Shown: positions 16,889 to 24,903, counted from the first letter of the stretch. The stretch is 64,000 bases of DNA from Akkermansiaceae bacterium (GCA_903906515.1 CAIVKO010000083.1:1-64000); one strand, 5' to 3'. The notes: generated by a model not told the origin, from the sequence alone. A program made the numbers and translations.

Positions 16889-17302
16889 ATGGTCGAAATC
16901 AAACTCACATACGAAGGAGATCTACATTGCTCCGCTATCCACACTCCCTCCGGAAACACGCTCGTCACTGATGCGCCGGTGGACAACAACGGACGCGGAC
17001 TGGCGTTCTCTCCCACTGATCTCGTGGCCACTGCCCTCGGGTCGTGTGTTGCCACAGTCATTGGTATCGTCGCAAAGCGCAAGGAGATCGCGGTGGAAGG
17101 GATGACGGTGACCATCCGCAAGTTCATGTCCGATGGGCAGCCCCGGCGGATCAGTCGCTTGGAACTCGATCTAACCGTCCCGTTGTCCGGCAGTCACCCC
17201 GACCGTAAGTTGCTTGAGAGTGCTGCCCGCAGTTGTCCGGTCAACCAGAGCATCCACCCGGATATTGATGTGGTCATGAACTGGACTTGGCAGGAAGGCT
17301 GA
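16889..17302 (+). CDS. OsmC family peroxiredoxin-like protein
   Basis: This 137-residue protein matches the OsmC/Ohr superfamily, which reduces organic hydroperoxides with a cysteine pair. The first conserved cysteine lies in ATALGSCVATVIGIVAKR (Cys53) and the second in SAARSCPVNQSI (Cys116). The length is usual for the family. It begins 35 bases after the kinase stop on the same strand and converges with hemB. Whether it belongs to OsmC proper or to the YhfA-type branch cannot be decided from these motifs. Confidence 0.85.
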   Translation: MVEIKLTYEGDLHCSAIHTPSGNTLVTDAPVDNNGRGLAFSPTDLVATALGSCVATVIGIVAKRKEIAVEGMTVTIRKFMSDGQPRRISRLELDLTVPLSGSHPDRKLLESAARSCPVNQSIHPDIDVVMNWTWQEG

Positions 17303-17347
17303 AATCCGCCGGAAAGGATTTGCAGGTTTGGGGTTTAGGCCACTTCT

Positions 17348-18334
17348 TCACGGGGTTTTTCCGCACCACTGAGCCGCTTGTTTGGCGAAGTAGGTGAGGA
17401 TCATCGAGGCCCCGGCGCGCTTGATGGACAACAATGACTCCATCACAATCGCCTGTTCATCAAGCCAACCGCCGGCGGCAGCGCTCTTGAGCATGAGATA
17501 CTCGCCGCTCACCTGATAGGCCGCCACCGGGAGAGTTGATGTTTCACGCACTTTCGCGATGACATCGAGATACATCCCGGCGGGTTTGACCATAAGCATG
17601 TCAGCGCCTTCAGCTTCATCCAGCAGGGTCTCGCGCACCGCCTCGCGGATGTTGCCGGGATCCATCTGATAGGTTTTCTTGTCACCGTCTTTGGGCGCGG
17701 AATCCAACGCTCCGCGGAACGGTCCGTAAAATGCGGACGCATACTTCGCGGTATAACTCAGAATGGAAACGTCGGTAAAATCCTCGCTGTCCAGCGCGTC
17801 GCGGATCGCTGCGACGCGACCGTCCATCATGTCCGACGGAGCGACGATGTCTGCTCCGGCCCGCGCATGGCTGACGGCCTGCTGGCAGAGGACTTCCACG
17901 GTTTCATCGTTGAGAATCACCAGTTCTTCGCGCAGATTCCGGCGGACTAATCCGTCGTGACCATCGGAGTTATAAGGATCCAGCGCCACGTCTGTGATGA
18001 CGCAGAGGGTCGGGTGCGCGGCCTTCAGGGCGCGGATCGCGCGCGGCACCAGTCCGTCGTCGTTGTAGGATTCTTCGGCTTCGCTGGTTTTCAGGTCATC
18101 ATCGATTTTCGGGAAAAGAACCACCGCTGGAATTCCGAGCGCGTGGGCTTCGCCTGCCTCGCGGACCAGGCTGTCGAGCGACCAGCGGGTCACGCCGGGC
18201 ATCGAGGCGATCGGAGTATCCACCGCGTCTTCATGTAGAAACATGGGCAGGATGAAATCCGAGGGGCTGAGCGAGGTTTCCCCGACCATCGAGCGGATGG
18301 CGGGCGTGCGGCGGTTGCGGCGGGGACGAAGCAT
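17348..18334 (-). CDS. hemB: Delta-aminolevulinic acid dehydratase (porphobilinogen synthase)
   Basis: HemB joins two molecules of 5-aminolevulinate into porphobilinogen, the second common step of haem synthesis in the cytoplasm. The 328-residue length is standard. Schiff-base lysines are Lys197 in SYTAKYASAFYGPFR and Lys250 in DMLMVKPAGMYLD. The metal loop reads DVALDPYNSDGHDGLV (115-130) with Asp residues where zinc-type enzymes have three cysteines, so this is a magnesium/potassium-type enzyme like that of Pseudomonas (established family distinction). Upstream lies a long palindrome shared with the acpS 3' end, so expression could depend on read-through from pdxJ-acpS or on a promoter inside that element. 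Confidence 0.95.
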   Translation of the reverse strand: MLRPRRNRRTPAIRSMVGETSLSPSDFILPMFLHEDAVDTPIASMPGVTRWSLDSLVREAGEAHALGIPAVVLFPKIDDDLKTSEAEESYNDDGLVPRAIRALKAAHPTLCVITDVALDPYNSDGHDGLVRRNLREELVILNDETVEVLCQQAVSHARAGADIVAPSDMMDGRVAAIRDALDSEDFTDVSILSYTAKYASAFYGPFRGALDSAPKDGDKKTYQMDPGNIREAVRETLLDEAEGADMLMVKPAGMYLDVIAKVRETSTLPVAAYQVSGEYLMLKSAAAGGWLDEQAIVMESLLSIKRAGASMILTYFAKQAAQWCGKTP

Positions 18335-18364
18335 GAGAAGAAGAGTTTGAGACAGAAGAGTTTG

Positions 18365-18515
18365 AGACAGAAGACTAGGAGACAGAAGACAGAAGACAAG
18401 AAGGAAGAAAACACGTTCTCAAAGACGAAATCTGAATCGATGAGGAGTGAATGTCTCAAGCCATCCTCTTCTTCTTCCTCTGATCTTCTGTCTTCTGTCT
18501 CCTAGTCTTCTGTCT
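18365..18515. repeat. Polypurine palindrome between acpS and hemB
   Basis: A perfect 32-base inverted repeat (18365-18396 against 18484-18515) surrounds an 87-base loop. The arms are built from tandem AGACAGAAG-like units; the loop continues partly palindromic (AAGAAGGAAGAA against TTCTTCTTCC). The right arm supplies the last codons and stop of acpS (KTED then TAG). The left arm ends 30 bases before the hemB start. One strand is almost pure purine. It could act as an attenuator or mRNA processing hairpin. Confidence 0.8.
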
Positions 18516-18891
18516 TTACCGCGATGGCGTTGGCGGCGGCGTATTGTTGGGTGTGGGTTAGGCTGATTTGGATGTTGGTGATGCCGTGTGCATTTGCGAA
18601 GGCTTCAGCCGCGCCACTTAGGTGGAGTTTTGGTGCACCTTGGGGGTCGTGGAAAATTTCGAGGTCGTGCAATCCGGCGTTGCGACCGATGCCGGTGCCG
18701 AGTGCTTTAGCAACCGCTTCTTTGGCGGCAAAACGCGCGGCGTAGTGGATGGCCGGAATTTTTCTGGATTCACAGTATTTGCGCTCGGCGGGAGTGAAGA
18801 TCTTGTCGAGAAACGCGTCCCCGTGGCGAGCGATGGAGGAGGCGATGCGTTCCACCTCGACCACGTCGATACCGATACCGAAAACACACAT
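18502..18891 (-). CDS. acpS: Holo-[acyl-carrier-protein] synthase
   Basis: AcpS transfers 4'-phosphopantetheine from CoA to apo-ACP. The 129-residue product has the family motifs GIGIDVVEVERI (residues 5-16, with the metal-binding Asp9), and FTPAERKYC followed by YAARFAAKEAVAKALGTG (50-67, with metal-binding Glu58). The terminal SLTHTQQYAAANAIAV completes the match. The start is the ATG at 18891; longer frames upstream run antisense into pdxJ and have no support. It follows pdxJ after 2 bases, the same pairing as in E. coli. The final residues KTED come from a palindromic repeat at the 3' end. Confidence 0.93.
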   Translation of the reverse strand: MCVFGIGIDVVEVERIASSIARHGDAFLDKIFTPAERKYCESRKIPAIHYAARFAAKEAVAKALGTGIGRNAGLHDLEIFHDPQGAPKLHLSGAAEAFANAHGITNIQISLTHTQQYAAANAIAVKTED

Positions 18892-18893
18892 AT

Positions 18894-19640
18894 TCAGGCG
18901 GGATACAGGGTTATTAATTCCTTCATTTCCCGCACGGCGGTGGTCATGCCGACGCGCATGGCGCGGGCAACGATGCTGTGGCCGATGTTGAGCTCGGCGA
19001 GATGGGGGATTTTCAGGATGATCTTGATGTTCGTGTAGTTGATTCCGTGTCCGGCGTTCACCTGCAGCGCGGAGGCATGACCTGCGTGGGCAGCGTTGAT
19101 GAGGCGCTGAAGTTCGGTTTCCACCGCGTCGCCCGTGGCATTGGCGAAACATCCGGTGTGGAGTTCGATCATTTCGGCACCGGTCTCACGGGCGGATTCG
19201 ATTTGTTTTAAATCGGGGTCGATAAACAAACTCACTTTGATGCCGGCGTCCTGCAAGCGTGCCACGGCCATGCGGATTTTATCGAATCCGGCCGCCACAT
19301 CGAGGCCGCCTTCCGTGGTGATTTCCATGCGGGTTTCCGGAACCAGGCAGGCAAAGTCAGGCTTGAGTTTTAGCGCGATGGCCAGCATTTCCTCGGTCAC
19401 GCCCATTTCGAAATTCAGAGGCAGCGGAATTTCCGCGCGAATCCGAAATGCGTCGTTTTCCTGCATGTGGCGTCGATCGCCACGGACGTGAATGGTGAGA
19501 GAGTCAGCTCTTCCGGCCAGCGCGTCGTGTCCGGCATCGACTGGGCTCGGTTCTGCATTCGTACTTTCGTAGGCCTGCGCATAGCGGGCCTGACGAAGGG
19601 TGGCGATATGATCGATATTGACTCCTAGCAGCAACGGCAT
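18894..19640 (-). CDS. pdxJ: Pyridoxine 5'-phosphate synthase
   Basis: PdxJ condenses 1-deoxy-xylulose 5-phosphate with aminoacetone 3-phosphate in the DXP-dependent vitamin B6 pathway. The sequence is typical from LLGVNIDHIATLRQAR at the start through ADSLTIHVRGDRRHMQ, LNFEMGVTEEML, VSLFIDPD, IELHTGCFAN and VNAGHGINYTNI. The ATG at 19640 (MPLLLGVNIDH) matches the usual N-terminus; an ATG at 19667 would add nine residues. The active-site histidine and glutamate regions (VNIDH, ETRMEITTEGG) are present. The gene leads a pdxJ-acpS-hemB group on the minus strand. Confidence 0.94.
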   Translation of the reverse strand: MPLLLGVNIDHIATLRQARYAQAYESTNAEPSPVDAGHDALAGRADSLTIHVRGDRRHMQENDAFRIRAEIPLPLNFEMGVTEEMLAIALKLKPDFACLVPETRMEITTEGGLDVAAGFDKIRMAVARLQDAGIKVSLFIDPDLKQIESARETGAEMIELHTGCFANATGDAVETELQRLINAAHAGHASALQVNAGHGINYTNIKIILKIPHLAELNIGHSIVARAMRVGMTTAVREMKELITLYPA

Positions 19641-19747
19641 GACTGCACATATCGCCAAAACCCGCATGCGGCAAGACTCACTTGCGGGCGAAGACGCAAG
19701 ACTTCAAGACGCGAGAGAAGAGGAAGAAGAATGCACACTTCCGTGTA

Positions 19748-19760
19748 AAATGATTCTGTC
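19748..19760. repeat. Third copy of AAATGATTCTGTC
   Basis: This matches the words at 3517-3529 and 3532-3544. It lies in the 180-base space between ssb and pdxJ, after a purine-rich stretch (19680-19735) with repeated AAGAC units similar in style to the acpS/hemB palindrome. Confidence 0.5.
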
Positions 19761-19820
19761 GCCCTCTTAAAACATGGTAAAAGAGCAGAGTCGAATCGTT
19801 GCTTCCTGGGGAAGGGGGGA

Positions 19821-20306
19821 TCAGAAAGGAATCTCGTCCTCTTCCTGAAATTCGTCTGCCGGAGCGGCTGAGGCACCTTGAGGGGGGGCTTGGCGCGGTT
19901 GTTGTTGCGGTGGGCGCGAGCTTTGTTGGGGTGCACCTGCTGCGTGAGGAGCACCGCCACCGGCGCCACTTCTGCCGTCAGGGAGGAATTGGAGGGTTTC
20001 TCCGATCACTTTGAGTTTACTGCGTTTTTTGCCGGTTTCCTTGTCATCCCAAGTGTCCATTTGCAGGCGGCCTTCGATATAGACACCGCGTCCCTTGGTG
20101 AGGTATTGTTGGGCGAGTTCCGCCTGGCGACCCCAGAGGGTGACATCAACGAAGATGGTTTCTTCTTGTTTCTGGTTCTGTTCGTTGTTCCAGATGCGGT
20201 TGATGGCAAGGGTGATATCCGCGACGGCGGTGCCCTTGGGTGTGTACCGAAGCTCGGGATCCCGGGTGAGATTCCCGATGAGCATGACTTTGTTGAGATT
20301 GGCCAT
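19821..20306 (-). CDS. ssb: Single-stranded DNA-binding protein
   Basis: SSB coats single-stranded DNA in replication and repair and recruits partners with its C-terminal tip. The OB fold covers about residues 1-108 (LNKVMLIGNLTRDPELRYTP, FVDVTLWGRQAELAQQYL, GRGVYIEGRLQ). A low-complexity Gln/Pro/Gly/Ala linker follows, and the acidic tip ends DEIPF, the usual partner-binding peptide. Length 161 is normal. It follows rpsF after 69 bases; the rpsF-ssb order is widely conserved, but the usual next genes rpsR and rplI are absent here. Confidence 0.95.
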   Translation of the reverse strand: MANLNKVMLIGNLTRDPELRYTPKGTAVADITLAINRIWNNEQNQKQEETIFVDVTLWGRQAELAQQYLTKGRGVYIEGRLQMDTWDDKETGKKRSKLKVIGETLQFLPDGRSGAGGGAPHAAGAPQQSSRPPQQQPRQAPPQGASAAPADEFQEEDEIPF

Positions 20307-20375
20307 AACGGTGGGATTTTAGCAATTCAGACGGCGGATGCAAGAAAGAAAGTGTTCTTTCGAACAATCTTTATT

Positions 20376-20663
20376 TCAAGCGATGCGCTGGAAATGTTGG
20401 AGGTGGACGTGGCCGTTGAGGCGGAGGCGGTCTTGGATTTTGGTGACGACGTCCGGTGCGCCTTCGAAGGTGTAGTGGACGTAGTGACCGGCCTCGAGGT
20501 GACGGGAATTGTAGGCGAACTGGCGACGGCCGAGCTGGGTGATTTTTTGCAGCTTGGCACCTTCGGTTTCGAGTTCTTTGCCGACAGCGGTAACGAGTTC
20601 GTCAACGGTGCCATCGAGGGATTTGGTATTAAGGACGATCAGTCCCTGGTATTTGCGGCTCAT
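20376..20663 (-). CDS. rpsF: Small ribosomal subunit protein bS6
   Basis: The 95-residue product matches bS6, which pairs with bS18 on the 30S platform. Motifs are YQGLIVLNTKSL at the start, GRRQFAY in the middle and GHYVHYTFEGAPDVV. The ATG at 20663 (MSRKYQGL) gives the family length; its first 35 bases overlap the 3' end of pth in another frame, so translation is probably coupled. No clear ribosome binding site is seen before it. Confidence 0.92.
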   Translation of the reverse strand: MSRKYQGLIVLNTKSLDGTVDELVTAVGKELETEGAKLQKITQLGRRQFAYNSRHLEAGHYVHYTFEGAPDVVTKIQDRLRLNGHVHLQHFQRIA

Positions 20664-21249
20664 CAGTTTGAGGTAGGTTGGTTTGGATACGTGTGTGGTA
20701 TTGGTTCGCCGCAGTGGCGATGCCTTTGGAACGCGCAAGCTGCACGGCTTCGAGAGCGGTGGCAAGCGTGTTTTCTACAAGTGGGCGTTCATCGGGCGAA
20801 AATTTTCCAAGAACGTGTCCCACCATGTTTCCCGGTTGGCTGCCGCCGATGCCGATTTTGAGGCGCGTGAAGGCATCGGTGCCTAGGTGTTCCATGATGG
20901 ATTTGATGCCATTGTGACCGCCAGCGGAGCCTTTTTCGCGGAAACGCAAGGTGCCAAGGGGCAGTGCCGCGTCATCGTAGATCACGAGGATCTGCTCCGG
21001 TGCCCACTTGTGGAAGGCCAAGACCTGGCGGATGCTGCGGCCGCTGAGGTTCATGAATGTCTGGGGTTTGAGCAGCAGGGTGCCGGAATCCGGGAGTTTT
21101 GCCAGGTGGCACTGCCATTTCGGGGTGGATTGGAATCCCACACCGGATGAGGCGGCCAACCGGTCCAACACCATGAATCCGATGTTGTGGCGGGTATCTT
21201 CATATTGCCGCCCCGGATTTCCAAGGCCAACGATCAGCGGGAAGGACAT
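20629..21249 (-). CDS. pth: Peptidyl-tRNA hydrolase
   Basis: Pth recycles peptidyl-tRNA that drops from ribosomes. The 206-residue protein has all family motifs: LIVGLGNPGRQYEDTRHNIG (residues 5-24, including the catalytic His21), LLLKPQTFMNLSG, LVIYDDAALPLG and KGSAGGHNGIKSI. The C-terminal 20 residues run past the usual end and overlap the rpsF start by 35 bases. It lies in the order prs-rplY-pth-rpsF-ssb; prs-ctc-pth is a classic grouping. Confidence 0.95.
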   Translation of the reverse strand: MSFPLIVGLGNPGRQYEDTRHNIGFMVLDRLAASSGVGFQSTPKWQCHLAKLPDSGTLLLKPQTFMNLSGRSIRQVLAFHKWAPEQILVIYDDAALPLGTLRFREKGSAGGHNGIKSIMEHLGTDAFTRLKIGIGGSQPGNMVGHVLGKFSPDERPLVENTLATALEAVQLARSKGIATAANQYHTRIQTNLPQTDEPQIPGTDRP

Positions 21250-21309
21250 GAGCTGTAATTTGAAATTTGAGAGCTGTAATCCGAGGTTTGAGATTTCAGA
21301 TTACAAAGA

Positions 21310-21337
21310 CGCCCGGGGCGAGTGACCGGCCCGGGCG
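21310..21337 (-). terminator. GC-rich hairpin between rplY and pth
   Basis: CGCCCGGG (21310-21317) pairs with CCCGGGCG (21330-21337) over a 12-base loop. On the minus strand a short TCTTTG follows, a weak T-tract. It may be an attenuator inside the operon. Next to it, 21253-21303 holds AT-rich words (AATTTGAAATTTGAG, GTTTGAGATTTCAG) like those at 34787-34818 and 38712-38742. Confidence 0.4.
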
Positions 21338-21366
21338 CTTGAGAATTGGGATTAATCCGGGAGCGA

Positions 21367-22008
21367 TTAGGATTTGGCAGCTGGTGCTTTGGCAGCCGGG
21401 GCGGCGGCAGCGGGTGCAGCAGCTGCAGCGGCTTCGATGTCCGCACCGGAGCCGGCGCGGCCGATGTGAACCACCACAACGTCCTTTGAATGGGTCGGGC
21501 GCACGCCCTTCGGGTATTTGATGTCGCCAAGGTGGAGCGAGGCTCCGAGCTCCATGGCGCTGATGTCGATATCGAGGAATTCCGGGAGATCGTCCGGCAC
21601 GCAGATGATTTCGATGGCGTGCACGTATTGTTCGATCACACCGCCTGCCTTGACGCCTGGGCATTCGCCATTCAGGTGGGCCGGGATGTGTGCGGTGATT
21701 TCAGTCTTCTCATCGATGGCGAGGAAGTCGGCGTGGACGGCTTCGCCGGAAAGCGGATGGTGCTGGATGGCTTGGATGAAAGCCATGCTGGTGCCTTGGC
21801 CTTCGATTTCAAGGTTGACGATGATGTTTTCCGAACTGCTTTTCGCGATGAGCTCGGTGAAAGACTTGGCGTCTACCTTGAGATTCTTGTTTTCGGCGCC
21901 GCGTCCGTAAATGACGGATGGGAGCCAGCCTTCGCGGCGCATTTGATTGAGGCGACCGGAGCCGGTGCGGGCGCGGGGTGCTGCTTTGAGTGATGTCTTG
22001 ATTGCCAT
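21367..22008 (-). CDS. rplY: Large ribosomal subunit protein bL25 (Ctc/TL5 type)
   Basis: The 213-residue protein is the long Ctc form of bL25, which binds 5S rRNA. The N-terminal domain (residues 1-95: TSLKAAPRARTGSGRLNQMR, WLPSVIYGRG, AFIQAIQHHPLSGEAVHADF) binds RNA, and the C-terminal TL5-like domain (GECPGVKAGGVIEQYVHAIE, DLPEFLDIDISAMELG, SLHLGDIKYPKGV) follows. A 25-residue Ala/Pro-rich tail ends in KAPAAKS. It follows prs, with its own probable promoter in the 135-base gap. Confidence 0.92.
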   Translation of the reverse strand: MAIKTSLKAAPRARTGSGRLNQMRREGWLPSVIYGRGAENKNLKVDAKSFTELIAKSSSENIIVNLEIEGQGTSMAFIQAIQHHPLSGEAVHADFLAIDEKTEITAHIPAHLNGECPGVKAGGVIEQYVHAIEIICVPDDLPEFLDIDISAMELGASLHLGDIKYPKGVRPTHSKDVVVVHIGRAGSGADIEAAAAAAPAAAAPAAKAPAAKS

Positions 22009-22074
22009 GACGGAGAGGTCGATGTGTTTGGAGTGAGGCGCCGGCTGAATTGAAATGACTGGCGCGGGGCGGGC

Positions 22075-22103
22075 TGTGTAACCGCCGGAGCGGCACTTGT
22101 CAA
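22075..22103 (-). promoter_or_regulatory. Probable promoter before rplY
   Basis: On the minus strand a perfect TTGACA (22098-22103) is followed after 17 bases by TACACA (22075-22080), 66 bases from the rplY start. The -35 is consensus and the -10 is weak. It lies just downstream of prs. Confidence 0.45.
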
Positions 22104-22143
22104 AAATTTGTTTGCTGAGAAGGAATTTATCCGTTTTTCAGCC

Positions 22144-23070
22144 TCAGATGGTGAAGAGGGTAGTGATCGATTGGCCGCCGTGGATCCGGCGGATGGCCTC
22201 GCCCAGAAGCGGGCCGATGCCTACCACCTGGACTTTCGGGCCGGCGGCTTGAGGCACCGAATCCGTGGTGATCACTTCCTCGATGGCAGAATCCAAGATC
22301 CGTTTGTGCGCCATTTCTCCTAAAATGGCGTGGGAAACACCGGCGAAAATCCGTTTTGCGCCGTGTCTGCGGAGGATCTCCGCCGCTGCCATGAGGGTGC
22401 CGGCGGTTTCGGTCATGTCATCGACGAGCAGGACGTCGCGTCCTTCGACCTCACCGATGACGTTCATGGCCTCCACGCGGGTGGCGTTGACGCGGTGCTT
22501 GGCGACGATGGCGAGCTCGGCTTCGAGGGCGTCGGCGTAGGCGCGGGCCATCTTGACGCCGCCGACATCCGGGGAGACGACTGTCAGGTTCGAAGTATCC
22601 GGATGGCGTTCCCGAAGGTGGCTGATGAGCACGGATTTGGCGTAGAGATGATCCACGGGGATGTCAAAAAACCCTTGGATTTGAGGGGCGTGAAGGTCCA
22701 TCGTCAGTACGCGGTTGACGCCTGCGGAGGTGAGCAGGTTGGCCACCAGTTTGGCGGTGATGGGGACGCGCGGTTGGTCTTTCCGGTCCTGGCGCGCATA
22801 TCCGAAAAACGGCATGACCGCGGTGATACGCTCAGCGCTCGCGCGGCGTGCGGCATCCACCATGATCAGCAGCTCCATCAGATTGTGATTGGTTGGCGGG
22901 CAACTCGGCTGGATGATGAAAACATCCTCACCTCGGATGTTTTCATCGATTTTCACGAATGTTTCACCGTCCGGGAAGGCGGTGACTTGGACATCGGCAA
23001 GCGGTTGTCCGAGATTTTCTGCGATGCGCTCGGCAAGCGCGCGATGGGCGGTTCCACTGATAAGTTTCAT
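22144..23070 (-). CDS. prs: Ribose-phosphate pyrophosphokinase
   Basis: Prs makes PRPP from ribose 5-phosphate and ATP for nucleotide, His and Trp synthesis. Clear motifs are VTAFPDGETFVKIDENIRGE, DVFIIQPSCPPTNHNLMELL, MPFFGYARQDRKDQPRVPI and the PRPP-binding loop VLLVDDMTETAGTL. TMDLHAPQIQGFFDIPVDHL is also diagnostic. The ATG at 23070 (MKLISGTAHRAL) gives 308 residues, the usual size; an upstream ATG at 23145 would add 25 residues without homology. It heads the prs-rplY-pth-rpsF-ssb run and is transcribed away from the exosortase gene. Confidence 0.95.
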   Translation of the reverse strand: MKLISGTAHRALAERIAENLGQPLADVQVTAFPDGETFVKIDENIRGEDVFIIQPSCPPTNHNLMELLIMVDAARRASAERITAVMPFFGYARQDRKDQPRVPITAKLVANLLTSAGVNRVLTMDLHAPQIQGFFDIPVDHLYAKSVLISHLRERHPDTSNLTVVSPDVGGVKMARAYADALEAELAIVAKHRVNATRVEAMNVIGEVEGRDVLLVDDMTETAGTLMAAAEILRRHGAKRIFAGVSHAILGEMAHKRILDSAIEEVITTDSVPQAAGPKVQVVGIGPLLGEAIRRIHGGQSITTLFTI

Positions 23071-23108
23071 GAAGGATGAGCTGGGGATGATGGCTGGCGA
23101 CGGGATTG

Positions 23109-23137
23109 TTGACACTCGCGGGGCTCTCGGCAATACT
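23109..23137 (+). promoter_or_regulatory. Probable promoter of the exosortase gene
   Basis: TTGACA (23109-23114) is followed after 17 bases by AATACT (23132-23137, four of six consensus bases). This predicts a transcript start near 23144, ahead of both start codons considered for the exosortase. It lies just outside the divergent prs start. Confidence 0.5.
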
Positions 23138-23170
23138 TTGCTCACAAAACCTTTCCGTACCCGTCACCTA

Positions 23171-24178
23171 ATGCCATCCCACTTGCTAGAATCCGCCACA
23201 GACGGGTCTGAAATCCACGGCGGAGATGTTGTGAAACGCTCATACGGGTTGCCGTTGGCGGTTTCGGTGCTGGTGTTGCTGTGGTTCTACGGGTTTGAGT
23301 CTCGCTTTGGTGCAAACCGCGGGCAGTCGGCTTTCACGTGGATATGGAGCGCGTGGAACGAGGAAAACGACTATGAGCACGGATTTCTTTTTCCGCTGAT
23401 CATCGCGGGACTGGTGATTCACCGGTTCAAGGCATTGAAGGAGGCGGCGGGGAAGGGAAGCCTGTGGGGACTGGTGGTCGTGTTGGTGGGCGCGCTTTTT
23501 TACGCGGCGGCCTATCGCACGCTGCAACCACGGGTGGCGATGGGTGCTCTGCCGTTCCTGCTGTGGGGTTCCGCATGGTATCTTTGGGGCAACAAGGTGG
23601 CGAAAATCCTTTTTTTACCGTTGTTTTTCTTCTGGTTGGCCATTCCGTTGCCGAGTTTCCAGCAGGCGACCAACCAATTGCAATTGCTCGCCACGTCCAT
23701 GGCCCATCAAGGCGCCTCGCTTTTCGGCGTGGAAACCTTGGTTCAGGGAAACATGATCTCATCCGCTCATGGCGACTGGGAGCCGCTCAAAATCGCCAAA
23801 GGGTGCAGCGGCATCCGCTCCCTGATGGCCCTGCTGATGATCTCCGGCGCCTGGGCTTGCGTGGCGGACATCGCACCATGGAAACGTGCGGTGCTTTTTC
23901 TATCAGCCGTTCCCTTGGCCATTATCGGCAACTCGCTGCGGGTGACATCGATTTTCGTGATCGGCGAGTATGGCAATGCCGCATGGGCGCGCGGGACTTG
24001 GCACGATTGGTCCGGGCTGCTGTTGTTTTATCCGTTTTCCCTGATGCTTCTGCTTGTCATTCACTCGGTTCTTGAAGGCGGGCTGCCATGGAAGAAAGCC
24101 AAACGGCAACTCCGGCGAGTGGTGGTCACCCGCACGGAGTCGGGCGAGGAATCCAAACCATCTATTTCCGAATCATGA
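23171..24178 (+). CDS. Exosortase
   Basis: Exosortases are multi-pass membrane transpeptidases that process PEP-CTERM-type C-terminal signals. The 335-residue protein has about eight membrane helices, starting YGLPLAVSVLVLLWFYGF. The catalytic triad is visible: Cys212 in IAKGCSGIRSLMALL, Arg257 in GNSLRVTSIF and His278 in TWHDWSGLLLFYP. The early motif NDYEHGFLFPLIIAGL is also typical. The start at 23171 is the first ATG after the promoter; a GTG at 23231 preceded by GGAG five bases away is an alternative that removes 20 residues. The stop overlaps the EpsI start (ATGA). No PEP-CTERM substrate is seen in this window. Confidence 0.9.
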   Translation: MPSHLLESATDGSEIHGGDVVKRSYGLPLAVSVLVLLWFYGFESRFGANRGQSAFTWIWSAWNEENDYEHGFLFPLIIAGLVIHRFKALKEAAGKGSLWGLVVVLVGALFYAAAYRTLQPRVAMGALPFLLWGSAWYLWGNKVAKILFLPLFFFWLAIPLPSFQQATNQLQLLATSMAHQGASLFGVETLVQGNMISSAHGDWEPLKIAKGCSGIRSLMALLMISGAWACVADIAPWKRAVLFLSAVPLAIIGNSLRVTSIFVIGEYGNAAWARGTWHDWSGLLLFYPFSLMLLLVIHSVLEGGLPWKKAKRQLRRVVVTRTESGEESKPSISES

Positions 24179-24903
24179 AGTGGAATGCATGGTGGCTGCC
24201 GTTTTTGTTAGGGATCGCCCTGGGGGTCGTCTATGTCCTGCCCAAGGCGGGCGAGACCGCACAATCCGCAGTGAAAATGGAACTGCCGGGCACGCTGGGC
24301 GGATGGTCGTTTGAGAAAATCAATCCAAGTGAAGAGGAACTCGGGACCTTGAGCGATGACACGGATTTCGCAAAGTCGATTTGCCTGCGTGCGCGTCCGG
24401 GCGAGGTGAACCTCGAAGGGCGCCTGATTCCGGACAGAATGGATCTTGCCATTGTTCTATCAGGTAGTGATCTGAACAACTCGATTCACCGACCCGAGCG
24501 CTGTATGCCGGCGCAGGGTCACCAAATCACCTCATCCAGAGATGTCCAGGTTCAACTCGCTAACGGGCACTCCTACTTGGCAAAACGACTGCACTCCGTG
24601 CAGACGATCCAAGGCAGCAAGGAAGGCACCGTGGCGGCCCGTTTCAATTGCGTGACCTATTATTTTTTCGTTGGCCACGATGAGATTACCAACGATCACC
24701 TTGCGCGCACCTTGATCGACATGAAAGACCGTCTGGTGCGCGGCATGGACCAGCGCTGGGCCTATGTTTCCGTCTCGATGTGGTATGGGAAAATGCCATG
24801 GATCGAGAAAGAAGTCACCGAAGCCGAGGCAGATGAGAAACTCGTCAAGTTTCTCAAGGACTTCACCCAGGATCAAATCCGCTGGGATCAGATCCAGCGC
24901 TGA
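24175..24903 (+). CDS. EpsI family exosortase-associated protein
   Basis: The 242-residue protein has one N-terminal membrane anchor (WWLPFLLGIALGVVYVLP) and then a domain on the outer face of the membrane. It matches EpsI (DUF3485), often found next to or fused with exosortases. Visible family features are LPGTLGGWSFEKI near residue 38 and NSIHRPERCMPAQGHQI near residue 105, with the conserved Arg/Cys. It overlaps the exosortase by 4 bases, so both are co-translated. EpsI is linked to exopolysaccharide export in other bacteria; its biochemical role is unknown. Confidence 0.85.
   Translation: MKWNAWWLPFLLGIALGVVYVLPKAGETAQSAVKMELPGTLGGWSFEKINPSEEELGTLSDDTDFAKSICLRARPGEVNLEGRLIPDRMDLAIVLSGSDLNNSIHRPERCMPAQGHQITSSRDVQVQLANGHSYLAKRLHSVQTIQGSKEGTVAARFNCVTYYFFVGHDEITNDHLARTLIDMKDRLVRGMDQRWAYVSVSMWYGKMPWIEKEVTEAEADEKLVKFLKDFTQDQIRWDQIQR

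Noticed and set aside
18397-18483. Possible CRISPR-like array in the purine-rich repeats
   Set aside because: The repeated units are 9-base AGACAGAAG words without spacers; the structure is a single palindrome.
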